The notes below the pieces were generated by a model. The model saw nothing but the letters and a program-made list of their open reading frames with translations. It did not search any database and was not told where the DNA came from. Source: Acidovorax sp. CCYZU-2555 (lineage in GTDB: Bacteria > Pseudomonadota > Gammaproteobacteria > Burkholderiales > Burkholderiaceae_C). Taken from it: a stretch of DNA of 64,000 bases. Both the position numbers and the translations under genes were made by a program. Below are positions 54,557 through 62,930 of this stretch, piece by piece (within the stretch, counting starts at the first letter, position 1; every line of letters starts with the position of its first letter). Where the stretch lies: assembly GCF_018413525.1 (NCBI RefSeq), contig NZ_JAHCDD010000006.1:54291-118290 (forward strand), written 5' to 3'.

Positions 54557-55255
54557 ATGCCCGTTTCGGTTCAACTACTGACACAGTTCCCTTTGCTGCA
54601 GTCGCTGACTCGTGAAGAGCTGGAAAAGCTTTCAAGCCGCATGAACTTGCGCTCGTTCGCGCGCCGGGCAATGGTGTTGTCAAAAGACGCAAGCGTGTTC
54701 GAGCTGGGCTTTCTGGTGGAAGGCCGGCTGCAGGGCCTGGACTTCACCGTGGATGGGCGCAGCGTAGGCTTGTACTTCGTCGATCCCGGAGATTATTTTG
54801 GCGAGCTGACCGTGGTCGATGGCCAGCCGCCGGCGGAGTTCGTCGTGGCCGCCATGAAGTCGACCGTGGCGTTTCTCGATGCGGAAACAGTGCGTGAGGT
54901 GATCCTGAGCCATCAGGAGGCGGCCAAGGCGGTGATGCAGAAACTGGCGCGGCGCATCCGCGAGGTCACGGCGCAGCGCACGCTGCTGAGCCTGCCCAAC
55001 CCGTTCCAGCGGCTTTGCGTTCTGCTCTTACAATTGCCGTCCAGCCAGATCAACAACCAGCGGGTTGTCGAGCAGATCCCGACCCACCAGGAGTTGGCGA
55101 TCATGATCAATGCCAGTCGCGAGACCGTGACGCGGGCTTTTCAGCTGCTGTTCACCCAGCGCATCCTGGTGCGCGACGGGAACTCCTTGATCATCATCGA
55201 CCCCGTGGTCATCAAGGATATTGCCGAGGGCCGCATGCCCCCGCCCAAAGCCTGA
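54557..55255 (+). CDS. Crp/Fnr family regulator lacking the canonical cNMP Arg
   Basis: This 232-residue protein has a cyclic-nucleotide-binding fold (residues 10-125), a long dimer helix and a winged HTH. The binding loop reads GELTVVDGQPPAEF where CRP has GEL...RSA, so the Arg-Ser that hold the phosphate are Pro-Ala. N-terminal FNR-type cysteines are absent. The recognition helix NASRETVTRAF keeps the R-E-x-x-x-R set that reads TGTGA in CRP. ATG 54557 is preferred to TTG 54539. It precedes the second export locus by 19 bp and may control it and the divergent FecR operon. Confidence 0.85.
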   Translation: MPVSVQLLTQFPLLQSLTREELEKLSSRMNLRSFARRAMVLSKDASVFELGFLVEGRLQGLDFTVDGRSVGLYFVDPGDYFGELTVVDGQPPAEFVVAAMKSTVAFLDAETVREVILSHQEAAKAVMQKLARRIREVTAQRTLLSLPNPFQRLCVLLLQLPSSQINNQRVVEQIPTHQELAIMINASRETVTRAFQLLFTQRILVRDGNSLIIIDPVVIKDIAEGRMPPPKA

Positions 55256-55274
55256 CCCTGAGCCACCCTGAACC

Positions 55275-56078
55275 TTGAAAAAGCTTACTTCCTATTTCTT
55301 TCCTCTTGGCCACTCGGATCTGATCTTTCAATTCGCGCGCCGCGACATCGAAGCCAAATACCGCCAGTCATGGCTGGGCATGGCGTGGCTGCTGCTGGCG
55401 CCGCTGTTGATGCTGACCATCTACACACTGGTGTTCCGGCATATCTTTCAGGTGCGCTGGGCTCCGCCCGAGGAAGGCAACCTGGCCTTTGCGCTGCGGC
55501 TGTATACCGGCCTGCTGATCTTCAATTTCTTCGCGGAATGCATCAACCGCGCGCCCAGCCTTATGCTGGAGCAGCCGCATCTGATCAAGAAAGTGGTGTT
55601 CCCGCTGGAAATCCTGCCCTGGGCGACGGTGCTTTCCGCCGGCGTGCAGTTGCTGATCGGCGCCTGCATCTTGCTGACACTGCACCTGATCGGCCTGGGC
55701 AGCATCCCGCTGTCGGCGCTGGCCTTGCCGCTGGTCTGGCTGCCGCTGCTGCCGCTGTGCCTGGGCATGGCCTGGCTGCTGAGCGCCGTGGGCCTGTTCA
55801 TCCGCGACATCGGCCAGATCGTGAGCCTGACCATGAGCGCGCTGGTTTTCATCAGCCCGGTCTTCTTTCCCGTCGAAGTCCTGCCCGCCAAGGTGCAGGA
55901 GTGGATGTGGCTCAACCCGCTGGCGCCCATCATGACGCAGACGCGCACGGTGCTGCTGCAAGGTCAGTGGCCCGACTGGGGTCAGTTCGCGCTGAGCTTC
56001 GGTGTCTGCACCTTGATTGCCGTGATCGGCGCCGTGGTATTCAATCGCCTGCGCGAGGGGTTCTCCGATGTCATCTGA
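55275..56078 (+). CDS. Second polysaccharide ABC transporter permease (Wzm-like)
   Basis: The 267-residue product, from a TTG start, has six membrane segments and matches the first permease of the window in motifs (FARRDIEAKYRQSWLGMAW, KKVVFPLEILPWATVLSAG, LNPLAPIMTQTRTVLLQGQ). It would export a different lipid-linked glycan. It follows the crp-like gene closely and overlaps the ATPase gene by 11 bp. Confidence 0.9.
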   Translation: MKKLTSYFFPLGHSDLIFQFARRDIEAKYRQSWLGMAWLLLAPLLMLTIYTLVFRHIFQVRWAPPEEGNLAFALRLYTGLLIFNFFAECINRAPSLMLEQPHLIKKVVFPLEILPWATVLSAGVQLLIGACILLTLHLIGLGSIPLSALALPLVWLPLLPLCLGMAWLLSAVGLFIRDIGQIVSLTMSALVFISPVFFPVEVLPAKVQEWMWLNPLAPIMTQTRTVLLQGQWPDWGQFALSFGVCTLIAVIGAVVFNRLREGFSDVI

Positions 56079-57291
56079 TTTCGCCATCGACGCCAGCGGC
56101 CTGTCCAAGCGCTATCCGCTCTACAACAACCCTTCGGACCGGCTGATGAGCCTGCTGTGGGGGCGCAAGCAGACCCAGGATCAATCTTTCTGGGCCTTGC
56201 AGGATGTCAACCTGCAGGTGGCGCGCGGCGAAGTCGTGGGCCTGGTCGGGCGCAACGGCGCCGGCAAGTCGACGTTGCTGCAGCTGCTGTGCGGCACGAT
56301 TCCGTCTTCTTCGGGCCAACTGCGCGTGCAGGGCCGCGTGGCCGCGCTGCTCGAGCTGGGCGCGGGCTTCAACCCCGACTTCACGGGCATAGAGAACATC
56401 TTCATGAACGGCGCCATCCTGGGCATGAAGCGCCACGAGATAGAGCAGCGGCTGGACGAGATCGTGGAATTTGCCGATATCGGCGACTTCATCCACAAGC
56501 CCGTGAAGACCTATTCGAGCGGCATGTATGTGCGGCTGGCGTTCGCCGTCGCGACCAGCACCGACCCCGACATTTTGATCATCGACGAGGCGCTGTCGGT
56601 CGGTGACGGCGCGTTTGCCCGCAAGTCTTTCGACCGCATCATGCGCCTGAAGGAAGCCGGCAAGACGATCTTCTTCTGCTCGCATTCCATGTACCAGGTG
56701 GAAGCGCTGTGCGCGCGCGCGATCTGGATGGAAAAAGGCCGCGTGAAGATGGACGGCAATGCCGCGGATGTGACCAGCGCCTATGCCGCAAGCCTGAACG
56801 CGCCCACCACGCCCACGCCTGAGCAGGAAGCCGCGGCCGCCCCCGCACCCAGCGGTACGGGACGCATCATCAAGGCCGTGGCCCGCACCAGGACCGAGCA
56901 AGGCAGCGAGGTCAAGGTCCTTTCCGGGAAGTCCGATCTGACCATCGATATCTCCTTTGAAATCGACCCGCACCTGCCCGCCCCGGGAGTCGCCATCGGA
57001 ATTTCCGATGCGAATGGGACCACCGTGACCAGCGCCATTTCCGTCAACGATGGCGTCGTCGTTCCCGTGGACGCCCAGGGTCGGGGACAGGCAAGCATTC
57101 TTTTCAAGAAATTCTCCTTGCTCAAGGGCAGCTACTGGGTGACATGCTTTTTGACTTCAGAGGATGGCTTGCATCCATACGACCAGGTGCTGCACTGCCT
57201 GCGCCTCAATGTGACCCAGGAAGGCACCGAGCAGGGCTTTGTGAGCCTTCCACGCGACTGGATCACCGCCGCCGCGCCAGCCGACCGTTGA
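56068..57291 (+). CDS. Second polysaccharide ABC transporter ATPase (Wzt-like)
   Basis: This 407-residue ATPase shows GRNGAGKST, YSSGMYVRL, ILIIDEALSVGD and the H-loop FCSHSMYQ, then an Ala/Pro linker and a C-terminal beta-sandwich (about 265-407). The C-terminal domain differs in sequence from that of the first Wzt, as expected if each reads its own glycan end. Start ATG 56068 lies inside the permease gene. Confidence 0.92.
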   Translation: MSSDFAIDASGLSKRYPLYNNPSDRLMSLLWGRKQTQDQSFWALQDVNLQVARGEVVGLVGRNGAGKSTLLQLLCGTIPSSSGQLRVQGRVAALLELGAGFNPDFTGIENIFMNGAILGMKRHEIEQRLDEIVEFADIGDFIHKPVKTYSSGMYVRLAFAVATSTDPDILIIDEALSVGDGAFARKSFDRIMRLKEAGKTIFFCSHSMYQVEALCARAIWMEKGRVKMDGNAADVTSAYAASLNAPTTPTPEQEAAAAPAPSGTGRIIKAVARTRTEQGSEVKVLSGKSDLTIDISFEIDPHLPAPGVAIGISDANGTTVTSAISVNDGVVVPVDAQGRGQASILFKKFSLLKGSYWVTCFLTSEDGLHPYDQVLHCLRLNVTQEGTEQGFVSLPRDWITAAAPADR

Positions 57292-57297
57292 CTTGCG

Positions 57298-58308
57298 ATG
57301 GCGCAAAATCTACAGATTGCCGGCCAGCCGCTTGAGTTGCGCGATATGGCCCACGGCGATGAGGGCGATGTGCTCGCCTTGCATCACCAGATTTTCAGCA
57401 GTGCACTGCAAGGCGACTGGTTCGAATGGAAATATGTCCAGGGCCAGGGCGACGGCGTCGGCATCTGGAATGACAAGCAGGACCTGATTGCCTATTGCGG
57501 CGGCTTTCCCCGGCGCATGTTGCACCACGGTCAGCCAGCGGATTTCCTGCAGGTGGGCGACTTGATGGTCAGCCCCGAATGGCGCGGCGTTCTCACCCGA
57601 AAAAACCCGTTTTGGTACGCTTGCGAGCATCTGTACACCACAAGGCTTGGCAAGAATCACCCCTACAAGGTGGGTTTCGGTTTCACGCATGCGCGCGCCG
57701 CGCGGCTTCACATCAAGCAGGGCCTGAGCTGGGACGGCGGCAATGTGCCGCACCTGCAATGGCAGGTCGCGCAGAGAAAGCCTCGCGCCGGCCCGCAGTG
57801 GCTTTGGAAGACGACGCTACTGGCTGCGCACGCGCCCCATTTTCGCGCCACGGTCGACAGGGCCTGGCAGGCCATGCAGCGCGAAGCGCAGGAATTCACC
57901 ATTGGCATACGCGACGCCGATTACTTTTCATGGCGCTTCAATCAGCGCCCTGACAAGTCTTACCGCATGTTCACGCTGCGGCGTATCTGGGACTTGCACC
58001 CGCTGGGTGTGATCGTGCTTTCGCAGCCATCACACCCCGGGGAAACCGTGCAATGGATCGACTGGGTCGGGCCTGTGCGCCATCTGGCGCAGGCTTGTCT
58101 GGCCGCGCTGCAGATCGCGGACCAGGACGGCGCAGCGACCATGACAGCCTGGGCCAGCCCGGCCGTGGCTGCATTGCTGGCCAGCACGCAACCCGGATAT
58201 CTGGCGCCAGCCGCTGAAATATGCATTCTCACGCCCTCTGACATAACGCCGCAGCAATTGCCTGCGCTGAAGCTCTGGGTGATGGCAGGGGATACCGATT
58301 TCCTCTAG
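57298..58308 (+). CDS. GNAT-like acyltransferase
   Basis: The 336-residue protein contains a GNAT-type core in its first half (LIAYCGGFPRRMLHHGQPAD and QVGDLMVSPEWRGVLTRKNP, where QVGDLMVSPEWRG resembles motif A of acetyl-CoA binding) and a second, less clear domain. Proteins of this kind in polysaccharide loci N-acylate amino sugars. It starts 6 bp after the Wzt stop, so it is likely an operon member. The acceptor is unknown. Confidence 0.65.
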   Translation: MAQNLQIAGQPLELRDMAHGDEGDVLALHHQIFSSALQGDWFEWKYVQGQGDGVGIWNDKQDLIAYCGGFPRRMLHHGQPADFLQVGDLMVSPEWRGVLTRKNPFWYACEHLYTTRLGKNHPYKVGFGFTHARAARLHIKQGLSWDGGNVPHLQWQVAQRKPRAGPQWLWKTTLLAAHAPHFRATVDRAWQAMQREAQEFTIGIRDADYFSWRFNQRPDKSYRMFTLRRIWDLHPLGVIVLSQPSHPGETVQWIDWVGPVRHLAQACLAALQIADQDGAATMTAWASPAVAALLASTQPGYLAPAAEICILTPSDITPQQLPALKLWVMAGDTDFL

Positions 58309-58364
58309 CCTTGAGGTCGGGCACCAGCACATGGCGCCCATTTTCACATTCTTCCCGCGTATAC

Positions 58365-59108
58365 ATGTCCAGGCCACTTCCTCTCCCCTCCATTGCCGTC
58401 GTTACCAGCGTAAGCCGCCTTGATGTGCTGCAGCAGCGCCTGGCGCAGTCGGCTTGCCTGCAGCGCGGCGGCCTGCCCTGGTCGGCCTATTTCAACAGCA
58501 CGTCGGCGGCTGCGGCCTTCAATCCGGCGCTGCAGGCACAGGCGGTGCAAGGTGCCGATTGGCTGGTGTGGGTGCACCAGGATGTGCACTTTCCGCCCGG
58601 CTGGGAAAATCTGTTCCGCCAGGCATTGAGCGACGCCTGTGCGCAGTGGCCCACGCTGGCCGTGGCCGGGGTATACGGCGTGCGCGGCGTGGGCGCACAA
58701 AGCGTTCGTGCCGGCCATGTGCTGGACCGCGGTCTTTTGCTGCAGGAGTCAGCTGCCCTGCCCTGCCTGGTCGACAGCCTCGACGAGCTGCTGGTAGCCG
58801 TGCGCGTGAATTCAGGCCTGCGCATGGACCCGGCGATGGGATTTGATTTCTATGCCACCGATCTGGTGCTGCAGGCACAGGAAGCGGGCCTGTGCGCCGC
58901 CGCGCTGGATGCTTTCTGTGAGCACTGGTCCGATACGCCCCCGCATGGCGTGATGCCAGCGGGCCTGATCGAACGTATCAAAAAGAACGCACAGGCGTTC
59001 GAACACAAGTGGGCCCACCGCCTGCCGGTCAAGACGCCCTGCTTTGAAATCCACCAGGCCGGCGATGTCGCGGCTTTCGTCGACAGCATCACCACTGCCG
59101 CACCGTGA
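58365..59108 (+). CDS. StrF-like glycosyltransferase-fold protein
   Basis: From ATG 58365 the product has 247 residues. WLVWVHQDVHFPPGWENLF and LAVAGVYGVRGVGAQSV match the pattern of StrF/GT2-like domains (H-Q-D-V near the middle and GVaG after a strand). SIAVVTSVSRLDVLQQRLAQ forms the first strand and helix. I cannot name the sugar. Its last bases overlap the GTG start of the acyltransferase (GTGA). Confidence 0.6.
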   Translation: MSRPLPLPSIAVVTSVSRLDVLQQRLAQSACLQRGGLPWSAYFNSTSAAAAFNPALQAQAVQGADWLVWVHQDVHFPPGWENLFRQALSDACAQWPTLAVAGVYGVRGVGAQSVRAGHVLDRGLLLQESAALPCLVDSLDELLVAVRVNSGLRMDPAMGFDFYATDLVLQAQEAGLCAAALDAFCEHWSDTPPHGVMPAGLIERIKKNAQAFEHKWAHRLPVKTPCFEIHQAGDVAAFVDSITTAAP

Positions 59109-60067
59109 AGAAATATCTATGGAAAGTGGCCCGGTGGCTGCATCACCTGGACTTCGCCTATGCGCTGCCACTGATGGTGCGCCTGCCGCTGAAGACGGCC
59201 TATACGCTGGGACGCTGGCGCGGCCTGCTCAACGGCGCCACGGGGCGCGACTGGCGCACGATGGCGCTGGGCTTTCGCCACATACAAAAGCAAACGCGCA
59301 TTGCCTATGCAGAGCTCGCACCCGAGGCCACAGAGGCACAGCGGGAGACTTGGTGCAGGCAGCGTTTCATGGCCGAGGCCATGGATGAATTCGAAGCGCG
59401 CTGGATGAGTGCCGGCCGGGGCGCGGAGCTGACCTGCGAGTTCGATCCGCCCAACGCGCTTGACTATTGCCGTGATCGCAGCCGTGGACTGGTGATGCTG
59501 ACGCCGCATTTTGAAAGCTTTTTCCTCGGCGCCAGTTTCCTCGCGCGCTCAGGAGAAACGGTCAATGCCATGTCGTCGGCGGTAACTCAGGACCCGCGCG
59601 TGGACGAGGCCGTACAGCGGCATTTCCACGCCAAGTACCGCGGGCTGGAGCAGTATTTGAACGGCGGCAAGGTCATCAACATGGAAGAAGGGTTGCGCCC
59701 TTTCTACGAGATGCTCAAGCGCCAGGAGATGCTGGTGGTCCTGGCGGATGCCCCGGTTTTGCCCAATGGCGCATCCATGACGGTGCGGTTTCTGGGTGCT
59801 GCACGAAAGATCGCAGGCGGTGCCTTGCGAATTGCCCAGCGTACAGATAGCGATATCGGTGCGTATTTATGCATTCCTGTGCGCAAAGGCCACTACAAGA
59901 TAGTTTTTCTCCCGCCGGCACCCGCTCAAGACCCTGACACCATTCAGCGTATTTATGATTTTTTCACTGAAAACATCATGAGCCATCCGGGAGGATGGTT
60001 GGCCAGCGATCTGCTGCATGCCTTGCCCAAGGATACAGAAGAAAAGCCGACATCATCGCCAGATTGA
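59105..60067 (+). CDS. LpxL/HtrB-like acyltransferase, atypical active site
   Basis: This 320-residue protein starts with GTG overlapping the previous stop. It looks like the lysophospholipid/lipid A acyltransferase (LABLAT) fold: N-terminal amphipathic region, GLVMLTPHFESFFLGASFLA, MLKRQEMLVVLADAPVLPNG and TVRFLGAARKIAGGALRIAQ. The HX4(D/E) motif expected here (HFGNWE in LpxL) reads HFESFF, so the acid is missing. It may use another residue or be inactive. It could acylate a lipid carrier or glycan of this locus. Confidence 0.6.
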   Translation: MKKYLWKVARWLHHLDFAYALPLMVRLPLKTAYTLGRWRGLLNGATGRDWRTMALGFRHIQKQTRIAYAELAPEATEAQRETWCRQRFMAEAMDEFEARWMSAGRGAELTCEFDPPNALDYCRDRSRGLVMLTPHFESFFLGASFLARSGETVNAMSSAVTQDPRVDEAVQRHFHAKYRGLEQYLNGGKVINMEEGLRPFYEMLKRQEMLVVLADAPVLPNGASMTVRFLGAARKIAGGALRIAQRTDSDIGAYLCIPVRKGHYKIVFLPPAPAQDPDTIQRIYDFFTENIMSHPGGWLASDLLHALPKDTEEKPTSSPD

Positions 60068-60170
60068 GCATCGCTCCGCATGTGGAATGCAGCCGTACAT
60101 GAATTCGAATCATGCAAATCGAAAATCAATCTGAAAATAAAGAATATTCCCCGAAAACTCCTGGAAAACC

Positions 60171-60494
60171 ATGAAAAAACGGCCAGAAGAACATATTTCT
60201 TTAAAAACTGTAGAACCAAACATCAACAACAATAAATCCATCTCTCTGCTGTTTTTGCGAAATACTTCCTTGTGGATCGCACTTTCCCTCCATGGTTTAT
60301 TCACAGCATTCTGGACGTTAATTTCGAGAAAAAGTCTTTTCGATTTCCTCCATCCTATCGTGGCTTTATTTCTCTTCACCCTCCCCAAATCCACACATTT
60401 GTTTCAGGGCGGCCCCAACTCCAGGCACGGCACCCCAAGAGTGACTGAGAACACACCGGGAATTTATGCCTTCCTACCGGGAGGCCATGCATGA
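60171..60494 (+). CDS. Possible small membrane protein (107 aa)
   Basis: An AT-rich frame from ATG 60171 codes for a basic peptide with two hydrophobic stretches (SLWIALSLHGLFTAFWTL and FLHPIVALFLFTLP). Its TGA overlaps the ATG of the DUF2142 gene (ATGA), which suggests coupling, and GGAAAA precedes the start. No family match is evident, and the last 35 residues look low in coding character, so it could be spurious. Confidence 0.4.
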   Translation: MKKRPEEHISLKTVEPNINNNKSISLLFLRNTSLWIALSLHGLFTAFWTLISRKSLFDFLHPIVALFLFTLPKSTHLFQGGPNSRHGTPRVTENTPGIYAFLPGGHA

Positions 60495-61846
60495 AAATTC
60501 TTGACTCAAACTTTCTCCTCAAGTATTTCATCATTATTTTACTGGCTGTCGGGGGATCGTATTTCATACCCCCCATGCAGTCTCCGGATGAGAATCAGCA
60601 TTTTGCCAAGGCCTACCTTGTCTCACACGGCGATATGTTGCTGACTAGCCCTGAGGGATTGATGTCTGGAGGTCATGTGGATGATGGCCTGCGTGATTTC
60701 ATTCAGGGACACATGCAACTATCTGGACGCCCGGAAATCAAGCTGACACAGGAAGAAAAAGACAGATTGAAAAGCCTTGAATGGAGCGACGCAAAAAGCC
60801 GGTCATTCATGCAAATACCAGGGACTGGCTTCTATCTCCCCTTGATTTACTTGCCGCATGCACTGGCGATCAAGCTAGGAGAAATGGCCCAGCTTTCCAT
60901 ACATCACACATATTACTTGACGAGAATTTTCGTCATGGCGATCTCCATCGCACTGACGCTTTTTGCGTTCTCCATTCACCGCCCAGGCATTCTCGCGCTC
61001 GGTATACTCATGCTTCCGATGAGTATTTTTCAATTGCTGTCGCCAACGCTCGATGGCCTCACCACCAGTCTGAGCCTGATCGCCATCAGTCTGTTTCTCT
61101 CATTCCAGTCGAAAACGCACCGGCACGGAGCTTTTTACCTGCTGGCGTTTCTTCTAGTTCTGATTGCAACTACCAGAATTCATCTGGCACCGCTTCTTCT
61201 ACTGCTTTTTATTATTGCTTTTCAGCAAAGAAATCGCAAGTTCCTTGCACTCAGCCTTCTCTCTTCTGGCTTTACATTGTTCTGGATTGTTTTTTCCATA
61301 AAAACCACGGTGGACAATAGAATCCCCAGGGACATCTCTTCTCTGGAGACGCTTGAGTATTACCTCATCCACCCGATGAATTTCATGGAAGTGCTGTTCA
61401 GCACTGTCACCAACAAGGACATGATGGACTTCTATCTTCAGTCCTTCATTGGAAAGCTTGGATGGCTTGACACTTCACTGCCCCTTTGGCAATACGCAGC
61501 GTTTTCCGCATGCCTGGTCCTTTTTGTGCTGCTCAATATCTTTGCCACAGCCCAGAACAATTCCATCGCACGATCTTCTCTTTTCGGCACTGCCCTGCTC
61601 TCGGTACTGGCAATTTTTACCGCTCTGCTCATTTCCTGGACGCCGCACCCGGCAACGATTGTGCATGGCATACAGGGAAGATATTTCATTGTTCCATCCC
61701 TGCTGCTGGCCTATGCGTTTAACGGCATGATCGACGTTAAATCACGCACTTTATCGTTTGCCAATCAACTGCTTCTATCGGTATTTTTCGCTTTCAGCGC
61801 CTACGCTCTGCTGAGCGCGCTGCAAAGCCGTTACTCCATTTATTGA
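60491..61846 (+). CDS. DUF2142 polytopic membrane protein
   Basis: This 451-residue protein has about ten membrane segments and the DUF2142 entry motif YFIPPMQSPDENQHFAKAYL (P-x-x-x-P-D-E-x-x-H), reminiscent of the acidic loop of C-type glycosyltransferases. Such proteins occur in surface-glycan loci and may transfer sugars from polyprenyl phosphate at the outer face of the inner membrane. It is more AT-rich than its neighbours, hinting at separate ancestry. Confidence 0.8.
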   Translation: MKILDSNFLLKYFIIILLAVGGSYFIPPMQSPDENQHFAKAYLVSHGDMLLTSPEGLMSGGHVDDGLRDFIQGHMQLSGRPEIKLTQEEKDRLKSLEWSDAKSRSFMQIPGTGFYLPLIYLPHALAIKLGEMAQLSIHHTYYLTRIFVMAISIALTLFAFSIHRPGILALGILMLPMSIFQLLSPTLDGLTTSLSLIAISLFLSFQSKTHRHGAFYLLAFLLVLIATTRIHLAPLLLLLFIIAFQQRNRKFLALSLLSSGFTLFWIVFSIKTTVDNRIPRDISSLETLEYYLIHPMNFMEVLFSTVTNKDMMDFYLQSFIGKLGWLDTSLPLWQYAAFSACLVLFVLLNIFATAQNNSIARSSLFGTALLSVLAIFTALLISWTPHPATIVHGIQGRYFIVPSLLLAYAFNGMIDVKSRTLSFANQLLLSVFFAFSAYALLSALQSRYSIY

Positions 61847-61850
61847 TCCC

Positions 61851-62930
61851 ATGATAGCCAGCGTCATTGTTAATTATTTTGGCCACCGGCTGGTCCAATC
61901 AGCGGCCGAAAGCCTGTTGCGCGACCGGCCCGACATGGAAGTCATTGTTGTTGACAACAGCATGGACGCGGAAGAAAGCCGACAACTGCGCCAGGTGCTG
62001 GACAGCCGTGTCAAAGTCATCACCAATGACTGCAACACCGGCTTTGGTGCGGCCTGCAATACGGGTATCTCGAGCACGCAGGCGGAATTCATCATGTTGC
62101 TCAATCCCGATACCCAGGTGCGGGCGGGTTGCATGGACAAGTTACAGGCCGCACTGGCGAGCAATCCCGCACTCGGAGCCGTCAGCCCGGTCCAGCTTTG
62201 GGAGCCCGCAGGGCATTGGAAGCTGCCACCCGCCTGGCTGCCATCAGGAGTGGAAATGTGGTGTATCGAGCAGGCCTGGCGCAGCCGCAAGGTAGCCGCG
62301 AAGATGTCCAATGCCTACCGCAATCTGGCCTTGCGCATCTGGCGGCCCGACAACAGCGCGCAGTTGATCCCCCAGCGGGCCCTGTCGGGCGGCGCCATGC
62401 TGCTGCGTCGATCCGCGGCGCTGCAAAACGGCAGCGCGTTCGACCCGGCCTTTTTCATGTACTACGAAGATTCGGATCTGTGCTGGCGCCTCAAAAAAGC
62501 CGGCTGGCAACTGGGCATCGTGCCCGACGCCTATGTGCTGCATGAATGGGAGCACACATCGGCCAAGGTGGAGTTCATGGAGAAGTCCAAGCAGATCTAC
62601 ATCGACAAGCATTTCGCCGGGCGTGGCGCATGGCAGCAGAGAACGGCGCGCTGCATGCAGGCGACCCCGCTCGCCGCCCCCCTGGACTGCCAGGAACATG
62701 ACAACAGCAGCCCGGCCCTTGAGGTGCCCCCCGCATGGCAAAACGGCTGGCTGCTGGAGATCAGCCCATCGGCTTTGCTGATTCCCGCATTAGGCTGCCT
62801 GGGCAGAGGCCCCTGGGCCGAAATTCCCGTGCACCTGACAGAGCGCCTGGGCTCAGGGCCGCTTTACGCCCGCATAGGGCCCGACACGCCGGTCAGCAAC
62901 ACTCGTTTGCCGGTGTTTCGACTGGTCTAA
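61851..62930 (+). CDS. GT2 glycosyltransferase (rhamnosyltransferase-like)
   Basis: The 359-residue product has the GT-A core: IASVIVNYFGHRLVQSAAES, IVVDNSMDAEESRQ, FIMLLNPDTQVRAGCMD and FDPAFFMYYEDSDLCWRLKK, as in WbbL-type enzymes. The C-terminal 90 residues form an extra beta-rich part. It follows the DUF2142 gene by 4 bp and ends with a 4-bp convergent overlap with the PIG-L gene. It likely adds a sugar to the second exported glycan. Confidence 0.88.
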   Translation: MIASVIVNYFGHRLVQSAAESLLRDRPDMEVIVVDNSMDAEESRQLRQVLDSRVKVITNDCNTGFGAACNTGISSTQAEFIMLLNPDTQVRAGCMDKLQAALASNPALGAVSPVQLWEPAGHWKLPPAWLPSGVEMWCIEQAWRSRKVAAKMSNAYRNLALRIWRPDNSAQLIPQRALSGGAMLLRRSAALQNGSAFDPAFFMYYEDSDLCWRLKKAGWQLGIVPDAYVLHEWEHTSAKVEFMEKSKQIYIDKHFAGRGAWQQRTARCMQATPLAAPLDCQEHDNSSPALEVPPAWQNGWLLEISPSALLIPALGCLGRGPWAEIPVHLTERLGSGPLYARIGPDTPVSNTRLPVFRLV

